NCBI GenBank assembly: GCA_010645155.1
Contig: CM021323.1
Span: 10,496,492-10,560,491, forward strand
DNA from: Tigriopus japonicus
Lineage: Eukaryota > Arthropoda > Copepoda > Harpacticoida > Harpacticidae
Reading direction: 5' to 3'
DNA: 64,000 nt
In this document: piece after piece, positions 20,671 to 33,183 of the stretch
How positions within the stretch are numbered: position 1 is the first letter of the stretch
Layout: every line of letters starts with the position of its first letter
Program-made: the position numbers and the translations under genes
The notes under the pieces: generated by a model
The model's database searches: none
Seen by the model: the letters and a program-made list of their open reading frames with translations, nothing else
Told to the model about the DNA's origin: nothing

Positions 20671-23600
20671 TCAATGGACATTGTTATCAAAGGTGCGAAC
20701 AAATCCTTCGCTCTCTAGAACGCTTAACCGCTTCTCGACCGCCTCTTTGTAGACAGTCACGGCATTTTTGTCCTCTTCATTTTGGGTGTGGCATTGTAGG
20801 GCGTGCAAGATGACGTGTGCGCCATGATATCGCTGAAAGCATTCCCCAGGATTACCAAAGAGCTCGTCCAAAGCAGCTGATTGGCATTGCTCGATGGCGT
20901 ACTCATACAAAATCTTGTCCGCCGTCATGGAAGTACTTTGGGCGTCCAGACCACTTTGGGCTAAGATGTTATCCGAATTCAACATTTTCACCATGGAAAT
21001 ACAGTGCCGGAACCTTTCATTTAAGGTGGCAATGACTAAAATGAAAAGACAGAAAAATGAGGTGCCACGTTGTAAAAGAGGAATTGCCAATTTAGGATCC
21101 TAGTCACCCTTGTTTGGCGCCAAAAAAAACTGGTTAAAACCTGAAGTTCAAACTAAACTTAAAGTAACAGCGTCATTGTTCACATTCAGGCTAAACTTAC
21201 CATTTTTGACGCTGGAACTCGGCTTGAGACGCTTAGATTGAAGCTCGGCTCTTGAGAAATCCAAAGTCTGAGATAGAAGGTGCAGACAGCGCATGTGGAG
21301 CAGAAGTTGCTGGAGGCGACGATGAATTGGTGAATTGGTGTCTAATTCTCCAGTTTCAGAGTTTCTTGGGGTCATGGATTCTGCCAGGACTGAGAGTGGG
21401 GCAGCCTTGGCTCTGGCGACTTCAATGATTGTGTCCACTAAGACAAGGATAAACTTCAGTTTGTTCAAAATCTCGTTGTGCTCTGGTGCCATGAGAGTAT
21501 CCTCAGAGAGATCTGGGGGGCAAAAATGGGGTAGAAGCATGGGGCCCATATTCTCTTTACCGGAGAATGAGGTTCGTCTAGTCAAGCTGTTGAGAGAAGT
21601 CGAGCGCTCAAAAATGGGATGAGGTCCAAGGGTTGGAAATCCGGATTGACCTCCATAGTTGAGGACCACGTTTCGCCCATACGCCAACTCGGCAGAGCGA
21701 CGTTTCGTGTTGAAATCCTCTTGCAAATTGGAGAGATTCTCTGGTACTGTGGCTGCACGAGATGAGGCCAAATTTGAGGCTCTGGAAGAGGACAATCGCA
21801 CCAGAGCTGACGAGTCGCGCTCCATGCCTTTGTTGGGGGAGCCCAGAATTGGCGACAAACAAGGGACATTGGGAAAATTGGACACTTGAGTTCCTGATCC
21901 CACTCGTCGGATAGGAGACGCAGATGGGGTAAGTCGCGAGGCCGGGCTATTTGGGGACACCTGCCACATGACATTGGGTGGACTTGCCCCTCCGCAACTA
22001 GAGCTGGAACTGGTTCGTCGTCGATGACCCAAAGGTGGGGTGCCCATGGTGTATTGGACTGGAGGAGGAGACATTTGACAAATGTCGGGGATGGGCGGGG
22101 CGGAAATACGCCGGGTTTTGATGGATTTGCCCCCGGGTGACTTGGGACTTGAGGTTGGACTGGAGAATGAGCTAGCCCGGTGCCGTCGTACCACAGACGG
22201 ACTCGCTTGAGCTAAACCACCCTTGCCTGGGGCTTCCTCATCTTCGGGCAATGGTCCCAATGTGGAGCCACCACTAGCAGAACTCACTCCAGACATGGCA
22301 GACACCGAATCTCCACTCTTGCTTCGTGATCGGGTCATGCTACTTTGTTGCATTTGTTGGTAAGCAGCTTTTTGAGATGGAACAGGGATTGGCTCACTCT
22401 GTTGGACTGCAAGAGAGACGGGTCGAGGTGCTCCACTTACAGTATGGCGTCGCATTCCCGGGGAATATCCAGCCGCTCCTTGATATTGGCCTCCAACTTT
22501 TCGATGCTCTACTGCATCCATTGTCAAATGATCCGGCACCATGACAAAATCATCAGGTTCTTGGTTGTCAGGGCTCGGTTCTGGTTTAACCTCGGTGGTT
22601 CTCTGCCCCTCGTAGGCTTCCATGTATCTGGGTAAGCTGCCTCGAGGTGAAGAAACCAAGCCCGTTCTGACCACAGGCGAAGGAGGGAGCATGCCGGAAG
22701 CACCAGGAGATTGAGCACTTCCACATGAGGTTGGGACCGAGTTCTTTGGGGTGGAGCTGGAGGATCGGGTGGGTGGTGGCACCGCAACTGGGCGAGTGGC
22801 TGGAGCTCGCGTTGGGGGTTTGGAACTCTCTTGGATTCGTCTCAAAAATGGGTGATTGAAAAACACGTCAAATTCGAAGCGATCTTTGGCGTTTCGCTTC
22901 AAGAGACCCACGAGCAGGTCCCTTAGATCTTGCGACGTTCCCGGGGGTATCCTGAAATTAAGAGTTTTTTCATTAGGCTTGGATGATTAATCGTGTTCCA
23001 AGTTTCATTCATGTGTGTACGCAATGTCGTCCGAATATACGGAACTGTCCCAGTTTATATTTGGGAAAAGCAGATAGGAATAGAAAGAAGGAAGAGAAGC
23101 AAAAACAGTGAAGCAAAAAGAGAAAGTCGAAAACGACGTCAATTTCGAGGTCTTTCGCCAGAGCCTTGAAGGCCAAACGCTTTAATTCGACCGAGGTCTT
23201 TGTTGGGAGTGTTCGCATTGCTAGTTAGTACTCCAAGGTGAGACGACGGGATAACTAAGAGAAAAAACCCTGAAGCTTACACATCTGCGTAATACGAATT
23301 CCTGAAGTTTATCTCGCAACACAGCTGTACAACATGGGCCTAGCCAAATTTGGGCCGATGAAACGAAGAGTCCATTTATCTCAGTAGGCACCTAATTTTT
23401 GTTTTTTCGTAAGAACGCCAAGGAAAAAACCTGACAACTCGACTTACTTGGGAGCCAAATTGGCGTTCTTCTCGTAGAACTGCTTCAGGGCCTGAGGAGT
23501 TTGAGCTTGGAATGGGGCCTTGCCCGTTAGGCATTGAAAGACGATGGTGCCCAAACTCCAGAGATCCGCTTTGGAGTTGTATTGCAATGACATGATGACT

Positions 23601-26600
23601 TCCGGCGCCTGAAACAAAGTGATCAAAACCATGAACACATATACTGTATACTGTACCTTTTGAGTATTCTCGCCAAAAGTACTCGATTTTTACTTACCAT
23701 ATACATGGGAGAGCCACAAAGAGTGGCAGCCATAACTCCATCTTGGAGGAATCGTGCAAATCCAAAATCAGCTAAAACATATAAGTCAACATTAATCTCT
23801 GATGTATCATTCAACTAAGAGATAGGTCAGAAATACACACCGATCTTGAGTTTGATATCTTGAGGCGCCGGATTTTTTCGGCCATCGTGATGCAGGAGGA
23901 TATTCTGTGGTTTCAAGTCACGATGCACAATCTCCTTGCTCACTAAAGCTTTAATGGCACCGGCTGCAAAGCAACGGGAGGAAATGAATTAAGAAAGAAA
24001 CCCCAACCAAACATTTCACACTCATTAACGTTGTTGTCCAAGCTTTATTGCTATCAGGACAGGGACATTCTTTTTGTCCATTCAGACGTCTCCTAAATCA
24101 CTTCACACCCAAGAACTGCATTCATCCTTCGCTCACTTTATGTGAGTGATGCTTTGATTATGTTTTTTTATCACATTTAATCCATAACATCCATGACTCT
24201 TCTACAAGTACGACCATGAATTGGTACTATCACATGCTGCCATGAATGTACTTCGCAGAATGAATGATCTGAAACCTTTGACCATGTATGAGTTTAAATA
24301 AACAATCCCAAAATGGCAGCAAAATCATCTGACGAAGGTCTTGTAACTTGGATTGGTTTCAAGATTTCAGAGCATGTAGAACAAACGAGCAATCATGGGT
24401 TACACGAGATCGTGTTTGTGAGCAAAAACTTCCTCTCAATTCGTCATCCGGGGCTTGTGGCAATTACAAAACCAGCTTAATGCAAGAGTAATTTCAAGCC
24501 CAAATTACACATGTAGAGATTTTCGTTCTATCTGCTGGACCGCGAGTGCAAAAAAGGCGAACCTTGCTCTCGGGTGTTCTAATTTGTGCAAATCGCCTCG
24601 GGTTGAACCCTTTTTTCTTGTTACCAACGCAACGCAGAGTTCATGCCAAAAAGCCCAACTGGATTCACCTGGGTTTGGCTTTGTATGCGTTTTATAGCTG
24701 CATGTATGTAGTAGTTTCTATGTCAAAGTTCCAGCCAGACAAACTGGCTCCCATCCAATCATAACTTGAAGTACATTTTTGACTGATCCCAGCTCACAAT
24801 TGACACTTGTTGGGAATAATGTTGCCAAAACGGGATATTTTGGACTCGCCGAAAATAAACTATTTTTCCCAACTCGTATTGATGGTGGTCCTTCTGCGGC
24901 ATTCGAGTCGCCTCTACGTACAGTACATAAGAGATTACCTAACACCCTAATTTAACAACGCAAAAGAGGCTAGTCTACATAATCTTCGTTGGTTCAGCCC
25001 TCTTCAGGCTCCATCATCCAATCCAACAAACGAACTCGCGTTTGGCACCAGTCGAACAAGTACAATGAAAACAACTGTGTAAAAAAGTGCGCCAAGTGCG
25101 GAGAAGGTACAGTACATTCGTAGTTCGTACAGGATGCAGGCCTAAAGAGGCCTCTGGGCCAAAATTTGGACGAATCCTTATCATCGTTGTGAGCACGCTC
25201 TGAGGTCGTGAAACGATCTTCAGAACAGGGATGACGATGATAAGCAGATCCGCTAGCAAAGTTCACCTATAAATCCCATTTTTAGGTATCTTGGCCCAGC
25301 TCATAACAATGGCGAATTCAGAAATGGAGGACTTTGAACCCATGTTGAAGAAGAGCTTTTCCATTGTTGACGTGTGTTCTATTCTAATTTGGGTGGGCTT
25401 TTTATCATGTGTACGTAGGTTGTTGTTATTTAGTCAAACGCATTTTAAAGACTGTTGTGAACTTACCTAATTGGACTAGAAAGAGTCTGATTGTATCTTC
25501 ACTGAGGGTGCCTTTGACTGAAAATGCAAGAAAAAAGGACATTAGTATCGATGCATCAGAACCACAATTTGGTTTGGTGGTTGGGTTAGCAATGAGAGTG
25601 GAAGGGTTGAATTCTTTTTACCCTCGTGTTCACGCTTTTGTGATGCTACTTCTTCCTCGTTTTGAAGGAGGAAGCCTTAGTTTTCGTTAATCCGACTCGA
25701 ACCACCATGACAGCAGAGTATTTGCAGTACTAAATATACAGATACTGTCAGCACTTTCAAAGAAAAGAATGACAAAGCAAATTTAATTCAGGATTTGATC
25801 TTCAGTTTCCATCTTCTGCTTGTGGACCCGAGCTGAACTAAACGGGAATCATTCTCAAGTGATATTATACCAACAGCATACCTGGGAAAGGGGCGTTACA
25901 TTACAAAACTAAGTCAACCCAGAGAGGCATCACGTTTCTCGTTGGCGCTCGATCTTATTTTGCTTGGTCGTTTCGCCTTTCTTACTCAAGAGGCCATTCC
26001 TCTCTCTGGATCTATCTATCATTCAGGTCTTCAAAGCAGCAAGTCAGAAAGAAGATAGGGCCTTCTTCATCTACACTCCAAGCAGCAACCAAGCTAACCA
26101 ACTAACCAACCAACCAACCAAACCATCCAGCAACAGATCTCGGCTTCAGTTCCCGAAGTAATCACCCACGGGCTGAAGCCATTCCTAGATAGATAGGCCA
26201 ACAAACCCTAGTACACTCTCATGCCATGCATTACATGCTACATACACTCTACTCCAATCCACTCTTCACTCTCTGCATAGTCACGGAGAGAAAGTACAAC
26301 GACCTCAAAAGTTACTAAACCAACCAACTCATCCGTTGTTGGAGTGAAGATTTTAGTTTGATCGAATTTAACCTCGATTGGCGATCTGCAAGAAGCTTTT
26401 TTCTCTCCTTTTTGCAAGGCCAAGTTAGTTCAAACAAGCCAAACATTTCATATATCCGAGCGCTTGGTTCATCTTGAGGTGAATACACCATAACGTATGG
26501 CCTACTATAATTACGAAGGGTTACGACGAGGCTCAACTTTGATGATGTTGTAAAAGAGAAACGCTCCAAACGTTTTTGAACGTTGCTATGCCTCTTACTT

Positions 26601-29600
26601 CAGTCATACACGAAGAATACGAACAACAACCATTTGGCTTGAGCAACCAAGGTTTTCTTTAACCTCTATACCTAAGTCGGCCCTAGTTCGTGAGATATTT
26701 GTGTCCCAAATCGTGTTTGACACAAAAGCCAAGTTTTGGATCAAAGTCATCTTCTATCTTCTTGATTCTACCTTTTTTCTCGGCAATTACGATATAATAA
26801 GCGGAAAAAATGGAAAATCAGACTTACCAGCTAGGTAATCCGCTAGATCACCTCCATTGCAGTACTGGAAGAAATCAGAGACGAAAATTGATTCACTGGA
26901 CCTTCTAGGTAATGAAATCCGTGCGCTCAAGTTACTCAGATGATGGGATTATTAGATGAAAATTGGGACAAATTACCAAAACCAGATATGCATCCAAAAT
27001 TATTGTTCACATATGCCGTTTCTTTGAAAAATCCAGTATTTACAAGAAACCCCCCGATTTGTCGGAGTCCAAAACGTTCAAATCTTCTAAAGCTCAATCA
27101 AGTGTTTTTATAAAATAGGCTATGGGAACATTGATTGCCCGAGGAAACGCACGTGTTTACACAGACTCGCATGAAAACAAGTGAAAGGGACATAAACAGC
27201 CGTGAACTCGTTTCCTTTTTTTGTATCAAGGACAAGTCATTTTTTATGATATCCTTGTAGATGTGGGGGATTCGAAGCAATGGGAATGGCAATTCAGAAG
27301 AAATGGGATATATTTGGATCCTCTCAATTGGTTGGACTTACCTCCATGACAAGATAGACATGTTGGGTGGTTTCCTAAAAGAAAATGGAACAAGACGATT
27401 ACTCTTCTTCTTTGGAACGTGATCGTTCAATATCGACATCGCACAGAAAAGCTCTCAAATTGCTCTGAACTCATTTCAAGGAGTTAAAACATCTCATTTA
27501 CAGGATGCTTGTATCCAAAAGTCACTCAAGTACTGCAAAAGAAATATTTCCAAGATCACTGGCACATTTAAAACAATTTGTGCATCTGAACTTTATTCAA
27601 AAGTTCTATCTCAATCGACGAACGTTGTTGCTTTTTTGACCACTCAGCGTCCACGTGAAATGGGTACAAAGTATTTTAGATTTCATAGGGAATACCCTGC
27701 TTCTTATTTGGCTTGGAAAACAGTCAAGTCCAACAACGCATTAAATGCAATACGTCATCTTTTAACTCCCTTCATTGACATAGAATTAGAGTCTCCTGAT
27801 GGATTAACAAAGAGAAATGGGGACAAAGAGGTCAAAACTTCGCCACTTTTGCTCGGGCATTCTGATATGGAATCACGTGAAGTCAAGCCACTTTATTCTT
27901 ATGATGACATTTTGCGGTTAGCTTATAAGTCCTGACGATAGCAAAGCTTACCTTGCAATCCAAAAGAGCGACCACGTTATCATGGTGGAGTTCGGTCAGT
28001 TCCTGGATAAAAGGGAGAGAAAAGCAAACAGTTTAGATAGTATAACATGTATCGTGGGGATCACGTGCCCAAGTCGTGACTTCTTTGGATATCTTGACCC
28101 AGAAAACGAAACGCGCTTTGTCAATGCAAATGTGGTTCAACAGCTTTTGAAAAAGCACGCAAATCCGAGTAGAATGCAGTACACCCAAAGGAAACCGACG
28201 CAAAAGAAGTATTCTTACCTTGAGGATTTTGATTTCTTTGCTGAGAAGATTTTGTGATTTGTTCAAGTTCTTCTTAGTGATGGCCTTGATGGCCACAGGT
28301 TGATTGGGACGCTATAATGAGAAGAAAATCATTCAATTAACTCTTTTAAACGGTACAATTTTCAGCACTCTAGCTCATTCGGAAAATGACCTGGACAAAG
28401 AGCAACCGAGTAGAAACAACATCAAGTTGCTCCTAAAGAAGCGATACACGATTCTGCAAACGCAGCAAATCTTGTCGTCCGTTATTGATGGAGTTTGAGT
28501 TTTATTTTTCTAGCAGACAAAATTGATCATCAAGGACAACCACACACACACATACACACAAAAATCGGTTGGATCGTTGATCATCACGCACCCGTTTCGT
28601 GCTTATGGATGGCTGCTACATAATGGATATAATAGGGATGAGCCAGGCCTCTGGCGGGAAACTCGTTGGGCTCCAAAGGTTAATTTTTTACTGGTTCAAC
28701 AACGAGCGTTGATGAGCAATCTGACAGGATGAATACCTCCTCATTGTTCCTCGATGCATCTCAGGTGTAAAAGCATTCATGCACGATCAGTGATAAATGA
28801 ACATGTGTGAGAGGGTTCTTTTTCTGTTTGTTGTGCATCAGCTGATCATCCTGACTTCCAATGTGGTAACTCGACTTTTTGCGTCGCAATATTGAGATTC
28901 TATGCAACAAATGTATGTTCAAATGGAACGAGCACAGCCCTCTGAGACTATTCAGAATTCCGACCGATGCACATGTGAGCTATATCTGAATGTGCAATGG
29001 TTTGCCAACCATCCGTCAGAAGATTCAAGAGCCATAAAGGGTTCTTCGCCCCATCTACCTTTTCCAGGGTCACAGAGGTTAGTTACATAACGCACATCGA
29101 ACCAACGCCGCTTTTCGTTCTCCCATCAGAAAGAAGAACAAGAGGAAAGAAAGAGAGAGAGAGAGACGGAGAAGCCATGAACAAAGCCTCTCTCTCTCAA
29201 GTGCCCAAGGTAGCACGCAATAATGCCCGATCAAAAGCGGTTGTTCTATTTCAGGACAACCACCCTGAAAATAGATTTACGGCCCTCGGCCCGCCTGTCA
29301 GGTCAGGCTTTTAAGGAGAGTTTTGAGCTTTAAACGCCAACGAATGCGATCAATTGCGTCATTTGTGAGGCTTCTCCATTTTTAGTTCTCGCTGTCCTAC
29401 TTGAACATACACAAACATACAGTGACTTTGACTCCCACTGTATGTGTAGCTAAGCTCCAAGCAAGGACCCTCTGAACTGGAATCTCCTGAACTGAGCAAG
29501 CTACTTATGAACGACGGATCATCAGACGAGACATGTCTCGAAAAAAATCACATCAGGGTGGTAGTTTCGGCACGGAATCCGCTGACTGGCTAAGGGCAGT

Positions 29601-32600
29601 ACAGAAGCCGAGTATTACGTTCGTTTTCAATTCATGCATGGCTGCTAAGTAGTCTTCGAAATAGTTCAAGTGCAAAGCGGACACCTTCTCTAGAGGGTCC
29701 ATTCTCGTTCGTTCTAGGTGGGACATTGCATGCTCACAGAGCCACAGATGAGTGCTTGAGCGAGTTCATTAATGAGAAAAATAAAAAGATGACAGGAAGC
29801 ATTCAATTTTAAGATCGTTCTGTTCACAATGACATTTTGTTTAATTTGAATCGGAGCACCAAGTGCGTTTTCCCTCTTCATTATCACGGCGTTCATGACG
29901 TAGGTAAGCGTTTGTTGTTGTCCTTTCCCTGGGGATTGCAGACAATCCGGAAATATTAAGACACCTGATCTACGTGAAAGTTCTTCGAATTTTGCGTGCA
30001 GCGTTGTTCTGGAATCCTCAAACCCTGTGATTTGGTGGCCGCAAAGCGACCCCCTCCCTCAAACTCATCAGAACCCTCGGAATCGATTGGAAACAAGCCA
30101 GTAGCAGCCAGACACACTGCCTTCAACCCCGGGGATAGATAGACAGTTTTCAGAGGGTGAAAGTCAGAAAGACTCAAAAACAATTTTACCACCGAATTTC
30201 TTGTACAATTACCCCCACATTCTGAATCGATTTTTTTCGCCCCAAGGAAATCAGCCTCCCTCATTTCTGTGGCCAATATGCGAAACCACAAAGGAGTGAC
30301 TGCATGGCATGATTTTGTGCGTTAGCTGATTAAAATTTCGCATTCCTGAGTCGCACCACCGGGTGTTATCAGAACTGACATTTCTTAAGAATCTATTGCC
30401 ATGGTGTTCAAGATAACATGATGAATCGGTTAGCCCAACAATTTCTTTTCAAATCAACCCATTTGCTCTACAGCTTGCACATCAGCTCCTCAGGAATAAT
30501 TTCTAAAACGGACATATTTTTCTTTGTGGCAAAAGAACGGGGTCAATGTAGCAAGTACAGTAGTTCCCCGCTCTTTGATGCCAGAATGTCTTATTGACCG
30601 GCCACAAAGACATAGCTGTCGACCGGATCAATTAGTTCTGGTCGAATTCATCCCTTTTCCCCGGAAATCTGGCCCTGCTTTCAAAACATTATTTGCCCAC
30701 CCTGACCTACTAAATCGATCAAGGCGATTGAATATGACCAGAGAGCATAAATCTTACCGCTTTCAAAACCGCCACGGAAACCACGGAAAAAGCTCCGTGT
30801 CCGATGATTCTTTGAGAGTTTGGGACGATATCCACCATGGTGTGGAATTACTGATATGGCGATAATTTAATGATTGAACTAGGTTTCACAGCCAAGCTTT
30901 GATTAGGTTAGCAGGTTATTTGCATCATTTGGCAGATGGATGGACGGCTTTGTCATTGGTTTTGGGCTATCATGCACATGTTCACAGTTGTCACTTGTTC
31001 CACCATGTGGTGTTGGTGTGGAGCAATGATCAGAGAAAGAAAGGCTCTTCCGGTTCCTGTTTGTGTTGTTGAGGTCTTAGTCTGACACCACCTTGTGCAA
31101 TAGTGCCTCGTTCTCTGATCTTTTGGCCTGTCAAAAGGTTTCTCAACACTAAAGCTCCTTCTCTCTTTTTCCCTCTCTGTTTCTCGCCTTCCGATTCGAA
31201 GGCACAATTGAAGATTTGAATATTTACACAAAGACACAAATTGGCGAGGAGTAGTCGACCGCACTGTGAGAGGATTGGACTTGGCGACTCTACTAATGGA
31301 CTCTTCGCATATTTGCCATTCGACTCTCGAGGGTCGACATTTTTTCTCAACTTGACGTCGGTTACAGATGCGCACGAACTTGAACGAGCGAGTGTGACGG
31401 GCGGAGGAGAGCTCCTTCTTCAGAACACAGAGTACTACGAATTACGAACGAACCAGGTTCGTTCCTTGCCAAGAGACTCCTCGTCCCACAACAGTTTCGT
31501 TCTTCAGAGAGCTCGTACGAAGTTAGGGGGCAACAACGCGGATAACTCTCGACCTGGATGGATGCCTGCAATGCTTTAGGTAAACGAAGTTTGAGTAAGA
31601 GATGAGATAGCCGTTTTGCGCAGGACAATCCAACTTGACTCGTGTGAACATTGGACTCCTTGAATCATTTATCATTTGCGTTGAGTTATCCGCCAAACTA
31701 ACAAAAACAAAAACGCGACGTTCGTTGTAGCACAGCTCTTGCGATCAAATCTTGGAGTGCACAGCTGTGCATCTCCCAAAGCAGCTAAACTCGGCATCGA
31801 CCAAATGACGGGTGAGTGGAGGACTGTAGCCACTGGAGGTCCCCTTTTCCTCCCAAGGTCTCGGGAGCACGCATATGTACTTGTCGTACAGTACCCCATT
31901 CACGACAGCTGAGTTGTGGCAAAGCCCTGGAGTTGGAGTACGGTCGTCGTCCCTCCATTGGTAACAAGGTAACAACAATTCATCCATCTAGCAGCTCCTA
32001 GCTCATTGGAGGACGAAACAATTGAAGTTCCGCACACAAAGATTCGTATCTTTGCTTCAGTTTATGCGACTAAAGTACACAATGTATGAGCACCTTGACA
32101 GGAAGCCATCGACATTCTTTTGTAGGTTCGAGCGAGCTTTCTCTGTCAAGATGTTAGTCCCTGGGCACTAGGTGGGTCAAAGACTTTATTTGTTGTATTT
32201 CAACTGGCTGTTCTTTTTTGTCTGATGAAATCTCAGATTTCTTTAGCTCAGCTTTCAAGCTCCGGAGTTTGCATTAATAATCCTGGAAGGAGCTAAAACA
32301 GAAGGTCACTCGGCGTCGTCGTCGTTCCCATCAGCTATTCCAGAAAATCTACTATCCATCCAGGAAGTGCAAATCTTGCTGAGACGACAATCAGAAAAAA
32401 GAACGAAACATCATCATGATATTAAATCAAATTAGGGAAGAAAAATTGCGAAAATGGCCATTTTCAAACGAAACATGTTTCTAACCGGAGAACGTTGAGC
32501 GACCATCCGGCAAAATCATCTAGATTCTCGAACGATCTCAAGACGAGTTTCCTGGCCAAAGAAAAATAAAAAATAATAATAGTAACACACCAGCCCCCCC

Positions 32601-33183
32601 CTCAATTCTCCTGCTTAAACACGGCATCTAGCAACCAACAAACGAAATTGCTCGTCGTAGATTTGCGAACAACTGCGCAAATTTTCTCGTCTCGACTGGG
32701 CCGAACAACGAAAATCCCAGACATCGCGGCTCCTCGTTTGTTTTTGTAGCGCATCATCTTTAAATTCTAGTTCTCTTTTTAACCTAACAAGCGAGTACTA
32801 GCACACAGAGACGTAAACAAGGCTAAAGACGATCAAGATTTCTCCCAACAGGATTAAATTTCCTCTGATTAACTCGTATGACGTGGAAATTTTCGGCCCT
32901 AGCAACTAGCTCAAAAGACTGCCAGTCTTTGAAATTCAAGGCAAGGCTCAAATTTTCGCTTTGGAACCCGAACGCTCTCACTCAAAGCCCTCTTGAACTC
33001 AGCTGACGACGTGATGGGTGAACGAAAAGTACTCATGTCAAGAAACAATCAAGGTCCAAGTACATTTAATGACTGACAAATTGTGTGACTCACCCCTCTG
33101 AATCGGCCTTTGTAGACCACAGCAAAGGCTCCGTGACCAATGAGGTCCTTGCTGCTGTACTCATAGAGGCCTAAAGACTCCAT
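20671..33183 (-). CDS. ULK: Serine/threonine-protein kinase ULK1/2 (UNC-51, Atg1 homologue)
   Basis: Eleven coding exons, all phase-consistent: 33094-33183, 28219-28311, 27952-28002, 27342-27374, 26828-26864, 25467-25517, 23841-23963, 23698-23771, 23448-23608, 21201-22951 and 20671-21035, giving 942 aa. Kinase landmarks: glycine loop GHGAFAVV (16-23), VAIK Lys39, SKEIKIL Glu56, HRD 132-134, DFG 161-163, APE 185-187, and the [14 protein letters not shown] helix near 253. A long Ser/Pro-rich linker follows and holds DDFVMVP with FVMV at about 373-376, the LC3/GABARAP-interacting motif of ULK1. The last 120 residues are the EAT/tandem-MIT domain that binds Atg13 and membranes. The kinase starts autophagy under nutrient stress. 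Start chosen at the ATG giving the conserved [14 protein letters not shown] beginning. A second first exon is listed separately. The first intron exceeds 4.7 kb. Confidence 0.93.
30758..30838 (-). CDS. ULK: alternative first coding exon of ULK
   Basis: A 27-codon minus-strand exon lying between ULK exons 1 and 2. It has its own ATG (30836-30838, in a strong ACCATGG context), encodes [11 protein letters not shown], and ends in phase 0 at a GTAAGA donor (30752-30757). The text repeats the glycine loop of canonical exon 1 ([11 protein letters not shown]) with many synonymous codon differences, and the phase matches exon 2, so a transcript starting here would read ...VLKA joined to RPNQPVAIK. The remainder of the exon differs: SVAVLKA replaces YKGRFRG, and the N-terminus is shorter. 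An upstream acceptor (ATATCAG at about 30850) would add a stop before the ATG, so use as an alternative first exon from its own promoter is more likely than mutually exclusive splicing. No transcript evidence. Confidence 0.72.

Noticed and set aside
21335..22635. plus-strand open frames across ULK exon 10
   Set aside because: Antisense shadows of the long Ser/Pro-rich coding exon.
23009..23218. minus-strand frame in a ULK intron
   Set aside because: The neighbouring exons join in phase without it and no ULK homologue has such a segment.
31241..31579. 112-aa plus-strand frame upstream of the alternative ULK exon
   Set aside because: No domain, no splice context, overlapped by similar frames on the other strand.
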